This document shows positions 27,165 through 37,093 of a DNA stretch of 64,000 nt, piece after piece (the stretch's first letter is position 1; each line of letters opens with the position of its first letter). Origin of the DNA: Pluralibacter gergoviae ATCC 33028 = NBRC 105706 (GTDB lineage: Bacteria; Pseudomonadota; Gammaproteobacteria; Enterobacterales; Enterobacteriaceae); NCBI RefSeq assembly GCF_001598855.1, contig NZ_BCZS01000019.1, positions 1-64,000 of the forward strand. Direction: 5' to 3'. Under the pieces are notes generated by a model. It was given only the letters and a program-made list of their open reading frames with translations. It had not been told where the DNA came from and did not search any database. The translations under genes and the position numbers were made by a program.

Positions 27165-28229
27165 ATGACCGAACTGAAAAACGATCGCTACCTGCGGGCG
27201 CTGCTGCGCCAGCCTGTTGATATTACCCCCGTCTGGATGATGAGGCAGGCAGGCCGCTATTTACCGGAGTACAAGGCCACCCGCGCCGAGGCGGGCGATT
27301 TTATGTCGCTGTGTAAAAACGCCGAGCTGGCCTGCGAAGTGACGCTCCAGCCGCTGCGCCGCTTCCCGCTTGATGCCGCTATCCTGTTTTCCGATATTCT
27401 CACCGTGCCGGACGCGATGGGCCTCGGGCTCTATTTTGAGACCGGAGAAGGCCCGCGCTTTACCTCTCCGGTACGCAGCATGGCGGATGTGGAAAAGCTG
27501 CCGGTGCCCGATCCGGAGCAGGAGCTGGGCTACGTGATGAACGCCGTGCGCACCATTCGCCGCGAGCTGAAGGGCGAAGTGCCGCTGATCGGCTTCTCCG
27601 GCAGCCCGTGGACTCTGGCGACCTACATGGTCGAAGGCGGCAGCAGCAAAGCCTTTACGGTCATCAAGAAGATGATGTACGCCGACCCGAAGGCGCTGCA
27701 TCTGCTGCTGGACAAGCTGGCGCGCAGCGTGACGCTCTATCTGAACGCGCAAATTAAAGCCGGCGCCCAGTCGGTAATGATTTTCGACACCTGGGGCGGG
27801 GTGCTCACCGGCCGCGATTACCAGCAGTTCTCCCTCTACTACATGCACAAAATCGTTGACGGCCTGCTGCGCGAAAACAAGGGACGCCGGGTGCCGGTGA
27901 CGCTCTTTACTAAGGGCGGCGGCCAGTGGCTGGAGGCGATGGCCGCCACCGGCTGCGATGCGCTGGGCCTCGACTGGACCACCGACATTGCCGACGCCCG
28001 CCGCCGGGTCGGCGATAAAGTGGCGCTGCAGGGCAACATGGATCCGTCCATGCTCTACGCTCAGCCCGCGCGCATTGAGGAGGAGGTTGCCACTATTCTT
28101 GCCGGTTTCGGCGAGGGGGAGGGGCACGTCTTTAACCTCGGACACGGCATTCACCAGGACGTGCCGCCGGCGCACGCGGGCGCTTTCGTCGACGCCGTGC
28201 ACCGCCTCTCTGCGGCGTATCACCGCTGA
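27165..28229 (+). CDS. hemE: Uroporphyrinogen decarboxylase
   Basis: HemE removes four carboxyl groups from uroporphyrinogen III to give coproporphyrinogen III in haem synthesis. The start at 27165 ([14 protein letters not shown]) has an AGGG about 10 nt upstream and gives the 354-residue E. coli length. [15 protein letters not shown] and [13 protein letters not shown] are the family signatures. nfi starts inside its stop codon (TGATG). Confidence 0.97.
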   Translation: MTELKNDRYLRALLRQPVDITPVWMMRQAGRYLPEYKATRAEAGDFMSLCKNAELACEVTLQPLRRFPLDAAILFSDILTVPDAMGLGLYFETGEGPRFTSPVRSMADVEKLPVPDPEQELGYVMNAVRTIRRELKGEVPLIGFSGSPWTLATYMVEGGSSKAFTVIKKMMYADPKALHLLLDKLARSVTLYLNAQIKAGAQSVMIFDTWGGVLTGRDYQQFSLYYMHKIVDGLLRENKGRRVPVTLFTKGGGQWLEAMAATGCDALGLDWTTDIADARRRVGDKVALQGNMDPSMLYAQPARIEEEVATILAGFGEGEGHVFNLGHGIHQDVPPAHAGAFVDAVHRLSAAYHR

Positions 28230-28900
28230 TGGATCTCGCCGATCTGCGTCAGCAGCAGCTCGCTCTGGCTTCGTCGACGATCCGCGAAGATCGCTTTATC
28301 GCCGATCCGCCCCACCTGATCGGCGGGGCCGACGTCGGCTTTGAGCAGGGCGGAGAGGTCACCCGCGCGGCGATGGTGCTGCTGAGCTACCCTGAGCTTG
28401 AGCTGGTGGAGTATCAGATAGCCCGTATTCCCACAACCATGCCCTACATTCCCGGATTTCTATCGTTTCGCGAATATCCCGCGCTGCTGGCGGCGTGGGA
28501 GAAGCTGTCGCGCAAGCCCGATCTGCTGTTCGTCGACGGCCACGGTATCTCGCATCCCCGGCGGCTCGGGGTGGCCAGCCACTTCAGCCTGCTGGTGGAC
28601 GTCCCGACCATCGGCGTGGCGAAGAAGCGGCTGTGCGGCAAGTTTGAACCGCTCGGACCCGAGCCGGGCGCGCTGGCGCCGCTGATGGACAAGGGCGAGC
28701 AGTTGGCGTGGGTGTGGCGCAGCAAGGCGCGCTGCAATCCGCTGTTTATCGCCACCGGCCACCGCATCAGCCTCGACAGCGCCCTGGCGTGGGTGCAGCG
28801 CTGTACCCGCGGCTATCGGCTGCCGGAGCCGACGCGCTGGGCGGATGCGGTCGCCTCTAATCGTCCGGCGTTTCAGCGCTGGCAAGCAATTCAGCCCTGA
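28229..28900 (+). CDS. nfi: Endonuclease V
   Basis: Endonuclease V nicks DNA 3' to deoxyinosine and other deaminated bases. The 223-residue protein shows the catalytic acidic residues in GGADVGFE (about residue 35), the FVDGHG motif (about residues 107-112), and the [10 protein letters not shown] segment that binds the lesion strand. It overlaps hemE by one base. Confidence 0.96.
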   Translation: MDLADLRQQQLALASSTIREDRFIADPPHLIGGADVGFEQGGEVTRAAMVLLSYPELELVEYQIARIPTTMPYIPGFLSFREYPALLAAWEKLSRKPDLLFVDGHGISHPRRLGVASHFSLLVDVPTIGVAKKRLCGKFEPLGPEPGALAPLMDKGEQLAWVWRSKARCNPLFIATGHRISLDSALAWVQRCTRGYRLPEPTRWADAVASNRPAFQRWQAIQP

Positions 28901-28941
28901 TTCAGGTAAACTTTCGCTACTTCACGATTCGAGACTTCATC

Positions 28942-29532
28942 ATGTTACAAAACCCGATTCATCTGCGGCTGGAGAAGCTTGAGAGCTGGCAGCATGTGAC
29001 CTTCATGGCCTGCCTGTGCGAGCGCATGTATCCCAACTACGCCATGTTCTGCAAGCAGACCGAGTTCGCCGACGGCATGCTCTATCGCCGGATCCTCGAT
29101 CTGGTCTGGGAGACGCTGACCGTAAAAGACGCGAAGGTGAACTTCGACAGCCAGCTGGAGAAGCTGGAAGAGGCGATCCCGGCGGCAGATGATTTCGATA
29201 TGTACGGTGTTTATCCGGCCATCGACGCCTGCGTGGCCCTGAGCGAACTTTTGCACTCGCGCCTCAGCGGTGAAACCCTGGAGCATGCGGTGGAGGTCAG
29301 TAAGGCCTCGATTACCACCGTGGCAATGCTGGAAATGTCCCAGGCCGGGCGCGAAATGAGCGATGAAGAGCTGAAAGAAAACCCCGCCGTGGAGCAGGAG
29401 TGGGACATCCAGTGGGAGATTTTCCGCCTGCTGGCCGACTGCGAAGAGCGCGACGTAGAGCTGATAAAAGGCCTGCGCGCCGACCTGCGGGAAGCGGGTG
29501 AAAGCAATATCGGTATAAATTTTCAGCAATAA
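28942..29532 (+). CDS. yjaG: DUF416-family protein YjaG
   Basis: The 196-residue product matches E. coli YjaG in length and sequence (MLQNPIHLRLEKLESWQHVTFMAC at the start) and is all-helical and acidic. No catalytic motif is visible and the function is unknown. It lies between nfi and hupA, as in E. coli. Confidence 0.92.
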   Translation: MLQNPIHLRLEKLESWQHVTFMACLCERMYPNYAMFCKQTEFADGMLYRRILDLVWETLTVKDAKVNFDSQLEKLEEAIPAADDFDMYGVYPAIDACVALSELLHSRLSGETLEHAVEVSKASITTVAMLEMSQAGREMSDEELKENPAVEQEWDIQWEIFRLLADCEERDVELIKGLRADLREAGESNIGINFQQ

Positions 29533-29718
29533 GACCGCAAAACGTGACATTCAGTCTGAATTGTCATGCCTGGAGGCTTCACATCTGCCCCCCGTCTGGT
29601 CTACATTTGGGGGGCGAAAAAAAGTGGCTATCGGTGCGTGTATGCAGGAGAGTGCTTTTCTGGCATTTCCATCGCACTCGGTGCTTAGCAAGCGATAAAC
29701 ACATTGTAAGGATAACAT

Positions 29719-29991
29719 ATGAACAAGACTCAACTGATTGATGTAATTGCGGACAAAGCTGACCTGTCTAAAACCCAGGCTAAAGCAGCTCTGGAATCCA
29801 CTCTGGCTGCAATTACCGAGTCTCTGAAAGAAGGTGATGCTGTTCAACTGGTCGGTTTCGGTACCTTCAAAGTGAACCACCGCGCTGAGCGTACTGGCCG
29901 CAACCCGCAGACCGGTAAAGAGATCAAAATCGCTGCAGCTAACGTGCCAGCGTTTGTCTCTGGCAAAGCACTGAAAGACGCAGTTAAGTAA
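29719..29991 (+). CDS. hupA: DNA-binding protein HU alpha
   Basis: HU is the abundant nucleoid protein that bends DNA without sequence preference. The 90-residue protein is essentially identical to E. coli HU-alpha, with the DNA-intercalating arm tip RNPQTGKEI (about residues 61-69). AAGGAT precedes the ATG. The 186-bp gap upstream should hold the promoter. A terminator follows at 30020. Confidence 0.98.
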   Translation: MNKTQLIDVIADKADLSKTQAKAALESTLAAITESLKEGDAVQLVGFGTFKVNHRAERTGRNPQTGKEIKIAAANVPAFVSGKALKDAVK

Positions 29992-29997
29992 GACCGC

Positions 29998-30696
29998 GTG
30001 GCAGGACACAGTTTTAACGAAGGGGCGGTTTCGCCCCTTTTGTCTATCTGGCGCCGCCTGCCGCTGCTGGCGGGCGCCGTCTTGCTGTCATCCTGCAGCC
30101 ACCACGACGCGCTTCCTCCGTTTACCTCCAGCGGCTACGCCGACAATCAGGGCGCGGTGCGCATCTGGCGCAAAGACGCCGACAGCGACACGCATCTGCT
30201 GGTCGCCTTCAGCCCGTGGCGCGGGGACAACACCACCACCAGCGAATACCGCTGGCAGGGCGACTCGCTCTCGCTTATCGATCTTAAGGTCTACGGCAAA
30301 GCGCCTGAACAGGTGCGGGTGCGCTTCGACGCGCGCGGCGAGCTGAACTTTATGCAGCGCGAGGCTAACGGCCAGAAGCAGCAGCTCTCCACCGATCAGA
30401 TTGCCCTCTACCGCTACAAGGCCCAGCAGATCCGCCAGACCAGCGATGCCCTGCGTCAGGGGCACGTGGTGCTGCGCCAGGGGAGTTGGCACGCCGGGCG
30501 GACGGTGACCACCTGCGAAGGTCAGACCGTGAAGCCGGACCTTGAGGCGGACGATCTGGCCTTTATCGAACGCCGCCAGAGCCGCTCCTCAACGGACGTC
30601 AGCATTGCCTGGCTGGAGGCGCCAGAAGGGGCCCAGCTGCTGCTGGTCGCCAATGAAGATTTCTGCCGCTGGCAGCCGACAAAAAAAGATTTCTGA
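29998..30696 (+). CDS. yjaH: DUF1481-family lipoprotein YjaH
   Basis: The product of up to 232 residues has a hydrophobic signal and the lipobox-like LLSSC (PLLAGAVLLSSCSHHD), followed by a soluble domain as in E. coli YjaH. The longest reading starts with GTG 6 nt after the hupA stop and runs through the hupA terminator. A TTG at 30040, just after that hairpin, would give a more normal signal peptide. The true start is uncertain; the rest of the frame is well supported by synteny. Confidence 0.8.
   Translation: MAGHSFNEGAVSPLLSIWRRLPLLAGAVLLSSCSHHDALPPFTSSGYADNQGAVRIWRKDADSDTHLLVAFSPWRGDNTTTSEYRWQGDSLSLIDLKVYGKAPEQVRVRFDARGELNFMQREANGQKQQLSTDQIALYRYKAQQIRQTSDALRQGHVVLRQGSWHAGRTVTTCEGQTVKPDLEADDLAFIERRQSRSSTDVSIAWLEAPEGAQLLLVANEDFCRWQPTKKDF
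30020..30042 (+). terminator. hupA terminator
   Basis: AGGGGCG and CGCCCCT pair around GTTT and run into TTTTG, 29 bp after the hupA stop. The hairpin lies inside the longest yjaH reading frame. Confidence 0.82.
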
Positions 30697-30770
30697 TCCT
30701 TTTCGGCCGTGAATTCAGTGACGCAATGATGTAATAATGTGACAACTGTCATACTCCCCCGGTAAATATC

Positions 30771-31991
30771 ATGCCTGAACCCCTTGCCAGTACGGCCCTC
30801 AGCGGGCTGCGCCTCAATCTGCGTATTGTGTCGGTGGTTATCTTTAATTTCGCCAGCTACCTGACTATCGGCCTGCCGCTGGCGGTGCTGCCGGGCTACG
30901 TGCACGATGTGATGGGCTTCAGCGCCTTCTGGGCAGGGCTGGTGATTAGTCTCCAGTATCTGGCGACCCTGCTGAGCCGGCCGCACGCCGGGCGCTACGC
31001 CGATCTGCTGGGGCCGAAGAAAGTCGTTATCTTCGGGCTGTGCGGCTGCTTGCTGAGCGGCATCTGTTACCTGCTGGCCGCCGTCGGCAGCGGTTGGCCG
31101 CTGGCCAGCCTGGTCGTGCTGTGTCTGGGAAGGATTATTCTCGGCGTCGGCCAGAGCTTCGCGGGCACCGGCTCCACGCTGTGGGGCGTCGGCGTGGTCG
31201 GCTCCCTGCACATCGGGCGGGTGATCTCCTGGAACGGTATCGTCACCTACGGCGCGATGGCCCTGGGCGCGCCGCTGGGCGTGCTCTGCTACCGGTACGG
31301 CGGCCTGCAGGGGCTGGCGTGGACCATTATCGCGGTGGCGCTGACCGCTGTCCTCTGCGCCCTGCCGCGCGCGGCGGTGAAGGCGGCGCGGGGCAAGGTG
31401 ATGTCGTTTCGCGCCGTCCTGGGGCGAGTCTGGCCCTACGGCGCCGCGCTGGCGCTGGGTTCGGCGGGATTTGGCGTCATCGCCACGTTTATCACGCTGT
31501 TTTATGCGGCTAAGGGCTGGGACGGCGCCGCCTTTGCCCTGACGCTGTTCAGCGTCGCCTTCGTCGGTACCCGGCTGCTGTTTCCGAACGGCATTAACCG
31601 CCTCGGCGGCCTCAACGTGGCGATGATCTGTTTCGCCATTGAGATGGCGGGGCTGGTGCTGGTGGGCATTGCCGACGCGCCGCTGTTGGCGAAAATCGGC
31701 ACCCTGCTGACCGGCGCCGGTTTCTCGCTGGTCTTTCCGGCGCTGGGCGTGGTGGCGGTGAAGTCGGTGCCGGCGCACAACCAGGGAGCGGCGCTGGCGA
31801 CCTACACGGTATTTATGGATATGTCGCTGGGAATAACCGGACCGCTGGCCGGACTGCTGATAGCCCGGGCGGGCGTCTCGTCGATTTATCTGGCGGCGGC
31901 GGGGCTGGCGGCGCTGGCGCTGCTGCTCGGCTGGCGCCTGAAAAAACGGCCCCCGGCTGCAGAGCCGGAGGCCGCATCGTCAGTTGAGTAG
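30771..31991 (+). CDS. yhhS: MFS transporter YhhS
   Basis: This 406-residue protein of the major facilitator superfamily has 12 predicted membrane helices and matches E. coli YhhS in length and pattern (GLPLAVLPGYVHDVMGFSAF near the start). The substrate is not established; arabinose and drug efflux have been discussed for the family. It is the first gene after the break in E. coli-type gene order at about 30.7 kb and converges on dcrB. Confidence 0.9.
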   Translation: MPEPLASTALSGLRLNLRIVSVVIFNFASYLTIGLPLAVLPGYVHDVMGFSAFWAGLVISLQYLATLLSRPHAGRYADLLGPKKVVIFGLCGCLLSGICYLLAAVGSGWPLASLVVLCLGRIILGVGQSFAGTGSTLWGVGVVGSLHIGRVISWNGIVTYGAMALGAPLGVLCYRYGGLQGLAWTIIAVALTAVLCALPRAAVKAARGKVMSFRAVLGRVWPYGAALALGSAGFGVIATFITLFYAAKGWDGAAFALTLFSVAFVGTRLLFPNGINRLGGLNVAMICFAIEMAGLVLVGIADAPLLAKIGTLLTGAGFSLVFPALGVVAVKSVPAHNQGAALATYTVFMDMSLGITGPLAGLLIARAGVSSIYLAAAGLAALALLLGWRLKKRPPAAEPEAASSVE

Positions 31992-31993
31992 TA

Positions 31994-32551
31994 TTACTTG
32001 ATGACGATGGTATTGATGATGTTTTCCGCTTCGGTCTGCGCCTTCTGCTGATCGTCGGCAGGCAGGGTGATCTGCAGGGTCAGCAGCTTGTCGTCCACTT
32101 TACCCAGCACCACGGAGGAGTAGGCGGTCTGGCCCTTGGCGGAGATGATGCTGTCGAGCTGCTGCAGGCTGTGGCCCTTCAGCTCAATGGATTTATTGGT
32201 CACTACCTGGAGCTGCGGATCGCGGGCGCGCTGCTGGGCTTCCAGGCGCGAAGCGAGCAGGCCGAGGTCTTCACTGGTGTTATCGCCGACGATGACGATC
32301 ACCGCTTTCTGGCCGGTGGCGTCAGAGTAGACGTGCATATTGTTGGCCTGAGTTCCGAGTTTGCCGCTCTGATCGGTCATCCCGGCCGGGAGAGCGAAGC
32401 TCAGCTTGCCGTCCAGCAGGCTGACGGGCTGGCCGGCGGCGTTGCTCTCGGCGGCAGCGCCCTGGGCAGGCGTTTTGCTGTCGCTGTTATCGCAGGCGGC
32501 AAGTCCTACTACCAGCAGGCCAATACCGACGTATTTCACCAAATTGCGCAT
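31994..32551 (-). CDS. dcrB: DcrB family lipoprotein
   Basis: DcrB is an envelope lipoprotein needed for infection by phages C1 and C6 in E. coli. The 185-residue product has a signal peptide ending in the lipobox GLAAC ([13 protein letters not shown]) and a single mixed alpha/beta domain. It ends 2 bp from the convergent yhhS stop. Confidence 0.93.
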   Translation of the reverse strand: MRNLVKYVGIGLLVVGLAACDNSDSKTPAQGAAAESNAAGQPVSLLDGKLSFALPAGMTDQSGKLGTQANNMHVYSDATGQKAVIVIVGDNTSEDLGLLASRLEAQQRARDPQLQVVTNKSIELKGHSLQQLDSIISAKGQTAYSSVVLGKVDDKLLTLQITLPADDQQKAQTEAENIINTIVIK

Positions 32552-32624
32552 CGACTTCTTCCTTTCAATAAACAGCCGTTCACGGCAGATCGCATTATCT
32601 TATCACAACCCGCTCCGGGCGCTC

Positions 32625-33290
32625 TTACCCCGGTTGAAAAGTGCGGATTTCAGATTTATCCGCCAGCCTTTTCAACAGCATATTGAGCAGCACGCCATAC
32701 ATTGGCAGGAAGAACACGATACTGATAAGCACCTTAAAACTGTAGTCAACCAGCGCTATCTCCACCCAGTGGTCGGCCATAAACGGATCCGGGCTGCGCC
32801 AGAAGGCGATAAAGAAGAACGCCAGCGTATCGCTGATGTTGCCGAACAGCGTCGAGGCGGTCGGCGCCAGCCACCAGCGGCGGCTCTGGCGCAGGCGGTT
32901 AAAGACGTGGACGTCGAGGATCTGCCCCAGCGCATAGGCCATAAAGCTGGCGGCGGCGATGCGGGCGACGAACAGATTAAAGTGGGTCAGCGCCGCCAGG
33001 CCCTGCCACTGGCCCATGTAGAACAGCGACGAAATGCCGTAGGAAATAACCAGCGCCGGGACCATCACCGCAAAGATGATTCTGCGCGCCAGCGGGGCGC
33101 CGAAAATCCGCACCGTCAGATCGGTTGCCAGGAAAATAAACGGAAAGCTAAAGGCGCCCCAGGTGGTGTGGAAACCAAAAATAGCGACCGGCAGCTGCAC
33201 CAGATAGTTGCTGGAGGTGATCACCAGCAGATGAAAAAGCGAAAGCCAGAACAGCACCTTCTTGTGCTGTAATTGAGGATACTGCGTCAT
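32625..33290 (-). CDS. yhhQ: Queuosine precursor transporter YhhQ
   Basis: YhhQ of the QPTR (DUF165) family is an inner-membrane importer for 7-cyano-7-deazaguanine. At 221 residues it equals E. coli YhhQ, with about six hydrophobic segments, LVITSSNYLVQLPVAIFG near the N terminus, and DVHVFNRLR in the middle. It lies between dcrB and the divergent tusA. Confidence 0.92.
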   Translation of the reverse strand: MTQYPQLQHKKVLFWLSLFHLLVITSSNYLVQLPVAIFGFHTTWGAFSFPFIFLATDLTVRIFGAPLARRIIFAVMVPALVISYGISSLFYMGQWQGLAALTHFNLFVARIAAASFMAYALGQILDVHVFNRLRQSRRWWLAPTASTLFGNISDTLAFFFIAFWRSPDPFMADHWVEIALVDYSFKVLISIVFFLPMYGVLLNMLLKRLADKSEIRTFQPG

Positions 33291-33455
33291 AGTGTGACCT
33301 TTTTAATGATGGGGTGAGGGAACCCAATAAAACCGCCGCATGATACCGCGTTGCGCATGCTTTGCAATGGCTGTTTTTCGCGCAATCGTTAACCTGGTTT
33401 GCTTTGCCGGCGGGGCGGCGTAAACTACAGCCGTTTTTTTGCCGACGAGAAGACC

Positions 33456-33701
33456 ATGACCGAAAGTATCTCCAGCCCGGACCATACCCTTGATGCCCTC
33501 GGGCTCCGCTGCCCGGAGCCGGTAATGATGGTGCGCAAAACCGTGCGCACCATGCAGGAGGGGGAGACGCTGTTGATTATCGCCGACGATCCCGCCACTA
33601 CGCGCGATATTCCCGGCTTTTGCCATTTTATGGAGCACCAGCTGGTTGAGGCGCAGACCGACGAACTGCCGTACCGCTACCTGATCCGCAAGGGCCGCTG
33701 A
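33456..33701 (+). CDS. tusA: Sulfurtransferase TusA
   Basis: TusA takes persulfide sulfur from IscS and passes it to TusBCD for 2-thiouridine in tRNA wobble positions and to other pathways. The start at 33456 gives the 81-residue E. coli length. [20 protein letters not shown] contains the active Cys19. It is convergent with zntA, whose stop lies 3 bp away. Confidence 0.96.
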   Translation: MTESISSPDHTLDALGLRCPEPVMMVRKTVRTMQEGETLLIIADDPATTRDIPGFCHFMEHQLVEAQTDELPYRYLIRKGR

Positions 33702-33704
33702 TCG

Positions 33705-35903
33705 CTACCGGCGGCGCAGCAGCCGCAGCGCATTCGCCGTTACCAGCACCGTTGCGCCGGTGTCTGCCATCACCGCCAGCCAGAGTCCCGTCATGCCCAG
33801 CAGCGTCGTCACCAGAAAAATGGCCTTCAGCCCCAGCGCGATGCCGATGTTCTGGCGGATGTTGGCATGGGTGGCGCGGGCCACGTCAATCATCCTGGCC
33901 AGGCCGGTCAGGCGGTTGGTGGTCAGCGCGGCGTCGGCGGCCTCCAGCGCCACGTCGGTGCCGCTGCCCATCGCAATGCCGAGGGTGGCGGCCTTCATCG
34001 CCGGGGCGTCGTTGATGCCGTCACCGACCATCGCCAGCGGCGCGATGGCGTTCAGGCGCGCCACCTCGTTGACCTTATCCTCAGGCAGCATCCCGGCCCG
34101 ATAGTCGAGCCCCAGATCGCCGGCGATGGCCGCCGCCGCGCGCGGGTTGTCGCCGGTGAGGATCGTACCCTGCACCCCGAGCTGGCGCAGGGCGGCTATC
34201 GCCTCCCGGGCATCGTCCCGCAGCGTATCGCGCAGCGCCAGCAGGCCGAGCGGGGCGTCGTTCTGTATGACGACGATAACGGTCTGCCCGGCGCTCTCCA
34301 GCTCGCCGATCTGCGCCTCGTAGCCTGCCGCCGGGAATTTGCTGGCGGCGCAGATCTGCACCGGCTGACCGTCCACAATCGCTTCAATGCCCGATCCCGC
34401 CAGCGCCCGCTGGCCGTTGGCCTGCGGGAGCGTCAGGCCGCGCCGCTGCGCCTCCTGAACGATAGCCTGCGCCAGCGGATGGCTGGAGCCCTGCTCGACG
34501 GAGGCGGCCAGCGCCAGCAGCGTATTTTCATCTGCGCCGCTGCGGGCAACGATGGCGGTGACCTGTGGTTTGCCGACCGTCAGGGTGCCGGTTTTGTCGA
34601 AGGCGACCTGGCGCACCTGCCCCAGCCGCTCCAGCGCCGCGCCGCCCTTAATCAGCGCCCCGCGCCGCGCCGCCGCCGCCAGCCCGGAGGTGATGGCCGC
34701 AGGCGTGGAGATCACCAGCGCGCACGGACAGCCGATCAGCAGCAGCGCCAGCCCTTTGTAGATCCACGCCATCCACGCGCCGCCGAACAGCAGGGGCGGG
34801 ATGACCGCGACCAGCAGGGCTATCGCCATGATGGCGGGAGTGTAAATGCGGCTGAAGCGGTCGATAAAGCGCTCAACCGGCGCCCGGCGCTCCTCGGACT
34901 CCTCCATCAGGCGCAGGATGCGGTCGATGGCGCTGTCGCCCGGCTCTGATACCACCGTCAGCTGCACCAGGCGATCGACGCTGGTGGAGCCTGCCGCGAC
35001 GCGCTCGCCGCGGCGGCGTTCTACCGGCACGGATTCGCCGGTGAGGGCGCTCTCATCGAAGCTGGCAAACTCAGAGGCCAGGGTTGCGTCCGCCGGGAGG
35101 CGGCCTCCCGCCGCCACCTCAATAACGTCGCCGGGGCGCAGGTCGCGCTGGGCAACGGTTTCGCGTCTGCCGTCCTGCAGGCGGACGGCGGTATCGGGCT
35201 TGAGGGCCATCAGCGCGCTGACGCCCTGGCGGGCGCGCCCGGCGGCCCAGCCTTCAAGGCGTTCGCCAATCATAAACAGCAGCAGCACCATCGCCGCCTC
35301 AGCGGTGGCGCCAATGACCAGCGCGCCGATGGCGGCGACGCTCATCAGCGTCTCAATGGCGAACCAGCTGCCACTTTTGATCAGGCGCAGCGCCTGGCGG
35401 GCAATAGGAACAAGGGCCACCAGTGTGGTAATGACAAAGGCGGCCTGGCCAGCCGGATGATTAAGATGCTCAAGACCCCAGCTCAGGGCCATCAGCACCA
35501 GCAGAATGAGGATCGGCAGATTCTCTTTGAGGCGGGAGACCGGCGCCTCCTGCGGCGCGTCTTCATCGCGCAGGCTGTAGCCTGCGGCGCTTACCGCCTG
35601 CTCAACCTGCTGACGCACGTCGGCCCCGGCATCGACCACCAGCTTTTCAGAGGCGAACAGCACCTGTACGTGATTGACGCCGTTTACCTGGCGGGCCGCG
35701 TTCTCGACTTTGCGGGCGCAGGCGGCGCAGTCCATGCCGCTAACGCGCCAGCTGTAGCGCGTGCCTTCGGTAATCTCCGGCACCGGCTCCGCGGCGGTGC
35801 AGGCGTCGTCGCAGCAGCAGTCGTGCGCCGGTTCATCCGCAGGCGTAAAGCGCAGCGAGGCGAATTGCGGGGTAGGTTTGCGGGTGTTATCAGGGGTCGA
35901 CAT
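33705..35903 (-). CDS. zntA: Zn(II)/Cd(II)/Pb(II) P-type ATPase
   Basis: ZntA pumps zinc, cadmium and lead out of the cytosol. The 732-residue protein has a Cys-rich N-terminal metal site (HDCCCDDAC and GMDCAAC), the CPC transport motif in LLIGCPCALVISTPAA, the phosphorylation motif DKTGTLT, the SSHPLA motif and GDGINDAPA. A ZntR-type operator lies 47 bp upstream. yhhN ends just before that operator on the same strand. Confidence 0.97.
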   Translation of the reverse strand: MSTPDNTRKPTPQFASLRFTPADEPAHDCCCDDACTAAEPVPEITEGTRYSWRVSGMDCAACARKVENAARQVNGVNHVQVLFASEKLVVDAGADVRQQVEQAVSAAGYSLRDEDAPQEAPVSRLKENLPILILLVLMALSWGLEHLNHPAGQAAFVITTLVALVPIARQALRLIKSGSWFAIETLMSVAAIGALVIGATAEAAMVLLLFMIGERLEGWAAGRARQGVSALMALKPDTAVRLQDGRRETVAQRDLRPGDVIEVAAGGRLPADATLASEFASFDESALTGESVPVERRRGERVAAGSTSVDRLVQLTVVSEPGDSAIDRILRLMEESEERRAPVERFIDRFSRIYTPAIMAIALLVAVIPPLLFGGAWMAWIYKGLALLLIGCPCALVISTPAAITSGLAAAARRGALIKGGAALERLGQVRQVAFDKTGTLTVGKPQVTAIVARSGADENTLLALAASVEQGSSHPLAQAIVQEAQRRGLTLPQANGQRALAGSGIEAIVDGQPVQICAASKFPAAGYEAQIGELESAGQTVIVVIQNDAPLGLLALRDTLRDDAREAIAALRQLGVQGTILTGDNPRAAAAIAGDLGLDYRAGMLPEDKVNEVARLNAIAPLAMVGDGINDAPAMKAATLGIAMGSGTDVALEAADAALTTNRLTGLARMIDVARATHANIRQNIGIALGLKAIFLVTTLLGMTGLWLAVMADTGATVLVTANALRLLRRR

Positions 35904-35942
35904 AGTCTCTTCCGGTTAATGATAATTTTCTCATTAACCGGA

Positions 35943-35975
35943 AGCGTACACTCTGGAGTCGACTCCAGAGTCAAG
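35943..35975 (-). promoter_or_regulatory. ZntR-type zntA promoter/operator
   Basis: A perfect 22-bp palindrome spans 35950-35971, built from ACTCTGGAGTC and its complement, directly after a minus-strand TTGACT -35 element. Over-long spacing filled by such a palindrome is the hallmark of MerR-family promoters, and the sequence matches the E. coli zntA operator. Confidence 0.88.
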
Positions 35976-35979
35976 ACAT

Positions 35980-36606
35980 TTAGAGATAAAGTGCGCGGAC
36001 GATCAGGAAGTGCCCGGCGAAGTAGCAGCCGGAAGAGAGGGCGGTATCGGCGCGGAAGCGGCAGCGGTAGTGGCTGAACAGCCAGATCGCGTGGCCGATC
36101 AGCAGCAGCGCGGCGCCGAGAAAGCCGGACAGCGCCGTGGCGATGGGGCGGAAGAACCACAGTTCACCCGCCAGCCAGACCATCACCAGCGTCATGCCGA
36201 TGAATGTCGATACCGGCATCCGCAGTTCGCCGAGCCGCGTCCACAGGGCGGCGATCAGCGCCGCGCCAACGATCAGCAGCGCCAGCGGCAGCGGCCAGAA
36301 GAAGGACATCGTCATCTGGCTGGCAAACCAGATAGTGTACAGCAGGTGCGAGAGGAAGAAGGCGCCGATGGCGTACAGGCGGCGCTGGCTGGGCAGCATC
36401 AGCAGCGCATCGCCGACCAACGAGGCGCAGAGGCCCGCGAGCACCAGGTAGCTGACGGCGGTAAACACCGGCGCCTGCCAGGCGAGCAGCAGCAGCAGGA
36501 TGAGGGTGACGGGCTTGAACACCCAGCGCTGCCACACCGGGCCGCGATAGGAGGCATCCACGTAGAGCCAGCCGGACAGACAGACAGCAATAAATGACCA
36601 AAGCAT
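35980..36606 (-). CDS. yhhN: Lysoplasmalogenase-family membrane protein YhhN
   Basis: YhhN belongs to the TMEM86/YhhN family of integral membrane proteins, whose animal members hydrolyse lysoplasmalogen; the bacterial role is unproven. The start at 36606 ([19 protein letters not shown]) gives 208 residues as in E. coli, with seven or eight membrane segments. Ten extra upstream codons are open. Confidence 0.9.
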   Translation of the reverse strand: MLWSFIAVCLSGWLYVDASYRGPVWQRWVFKPVTLILLLLLAWQAPVFTAVSYLVLAGLCASLVGDALLMLPSQRRLYAIGAFFLSHLLYTIWFASQMTMSFFWPLPLALLIVGAALIAALWTRLGELRMPVSTFIGMTLVMVWLAGELWFFRPIATALSGFLGAALLLIGHAIWLFSHYRCRFRADTALSSGCYFAGHFLIVRALYL

Positions 36607-36734
36607 ATTTAAGTCCCTGTATCTGTTATTTTTCACGAACTACACTGCATCCAGTGTAGTGGCGCGGGCAGCAGAATAGCAATGCCGCCGCGCGCAGAGT
36701 ATGCTGATTTCCGCTAAATCTGATTGAGGTTTTC

Positions 36735-37091
36735 GTGGGTAAAGTACCGCCGTTTCTGCTCATCATCGTCGTGATTATCGCCGTTGCCGCTTCGTACCGC
36801 TTCGTCCAGCAGCGCCGCGAACGAGCGGAGAACCGGGCCGCGCCGCAGCTCGAAACGCGGGTTAAGGTGAGCAATAAGCGCGAGAAAGTGCTTAACGACA
36901 GGCGATCCCGCCAGCAGATGACGACGCCAGCGGGCAGTACGGTGCGCTATGAGGCGAGCTTCAGGCCGCTCTCCGGCGGCGCAGCGATGACCTTTCGGCT
37001 CAGCGAGGCGCAGTACCATCGGCTAACGGTGGGCGACCGGGGCACGCTGAGCTACAGGGGGAGCCAGTTTGTAAACTTTGCCGGCGAGTAA
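36735..37091 (+). CDS. yhhM: DUF2500-family protein YhhM
   Basis: The 118-residue product starts with GTG after a GAGG site. It has one N-terminal membrane anchor (PPFLLIIVVIIAVAASYRF) and a soluble domain with VSNKREKVLNDRRSRQQ and GDRGTLSYRGSQFVNF. Length and sequence fit E. coli YhhM, of unknown function. It converges on yhhL. Confidence 0.9.
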   Translation: MGKVPPFLLIIVVIIAVAASYRFVQQRRERAENRAAPQLETRVKVSNKREKVLNDRRSRQQMTTPAGSTVRYEASFRPLSGGAAMTFRLSEAQYHRLTVGDRGTLSYRGSQFVNFAGE

Positions 37092-37093
37092 GC

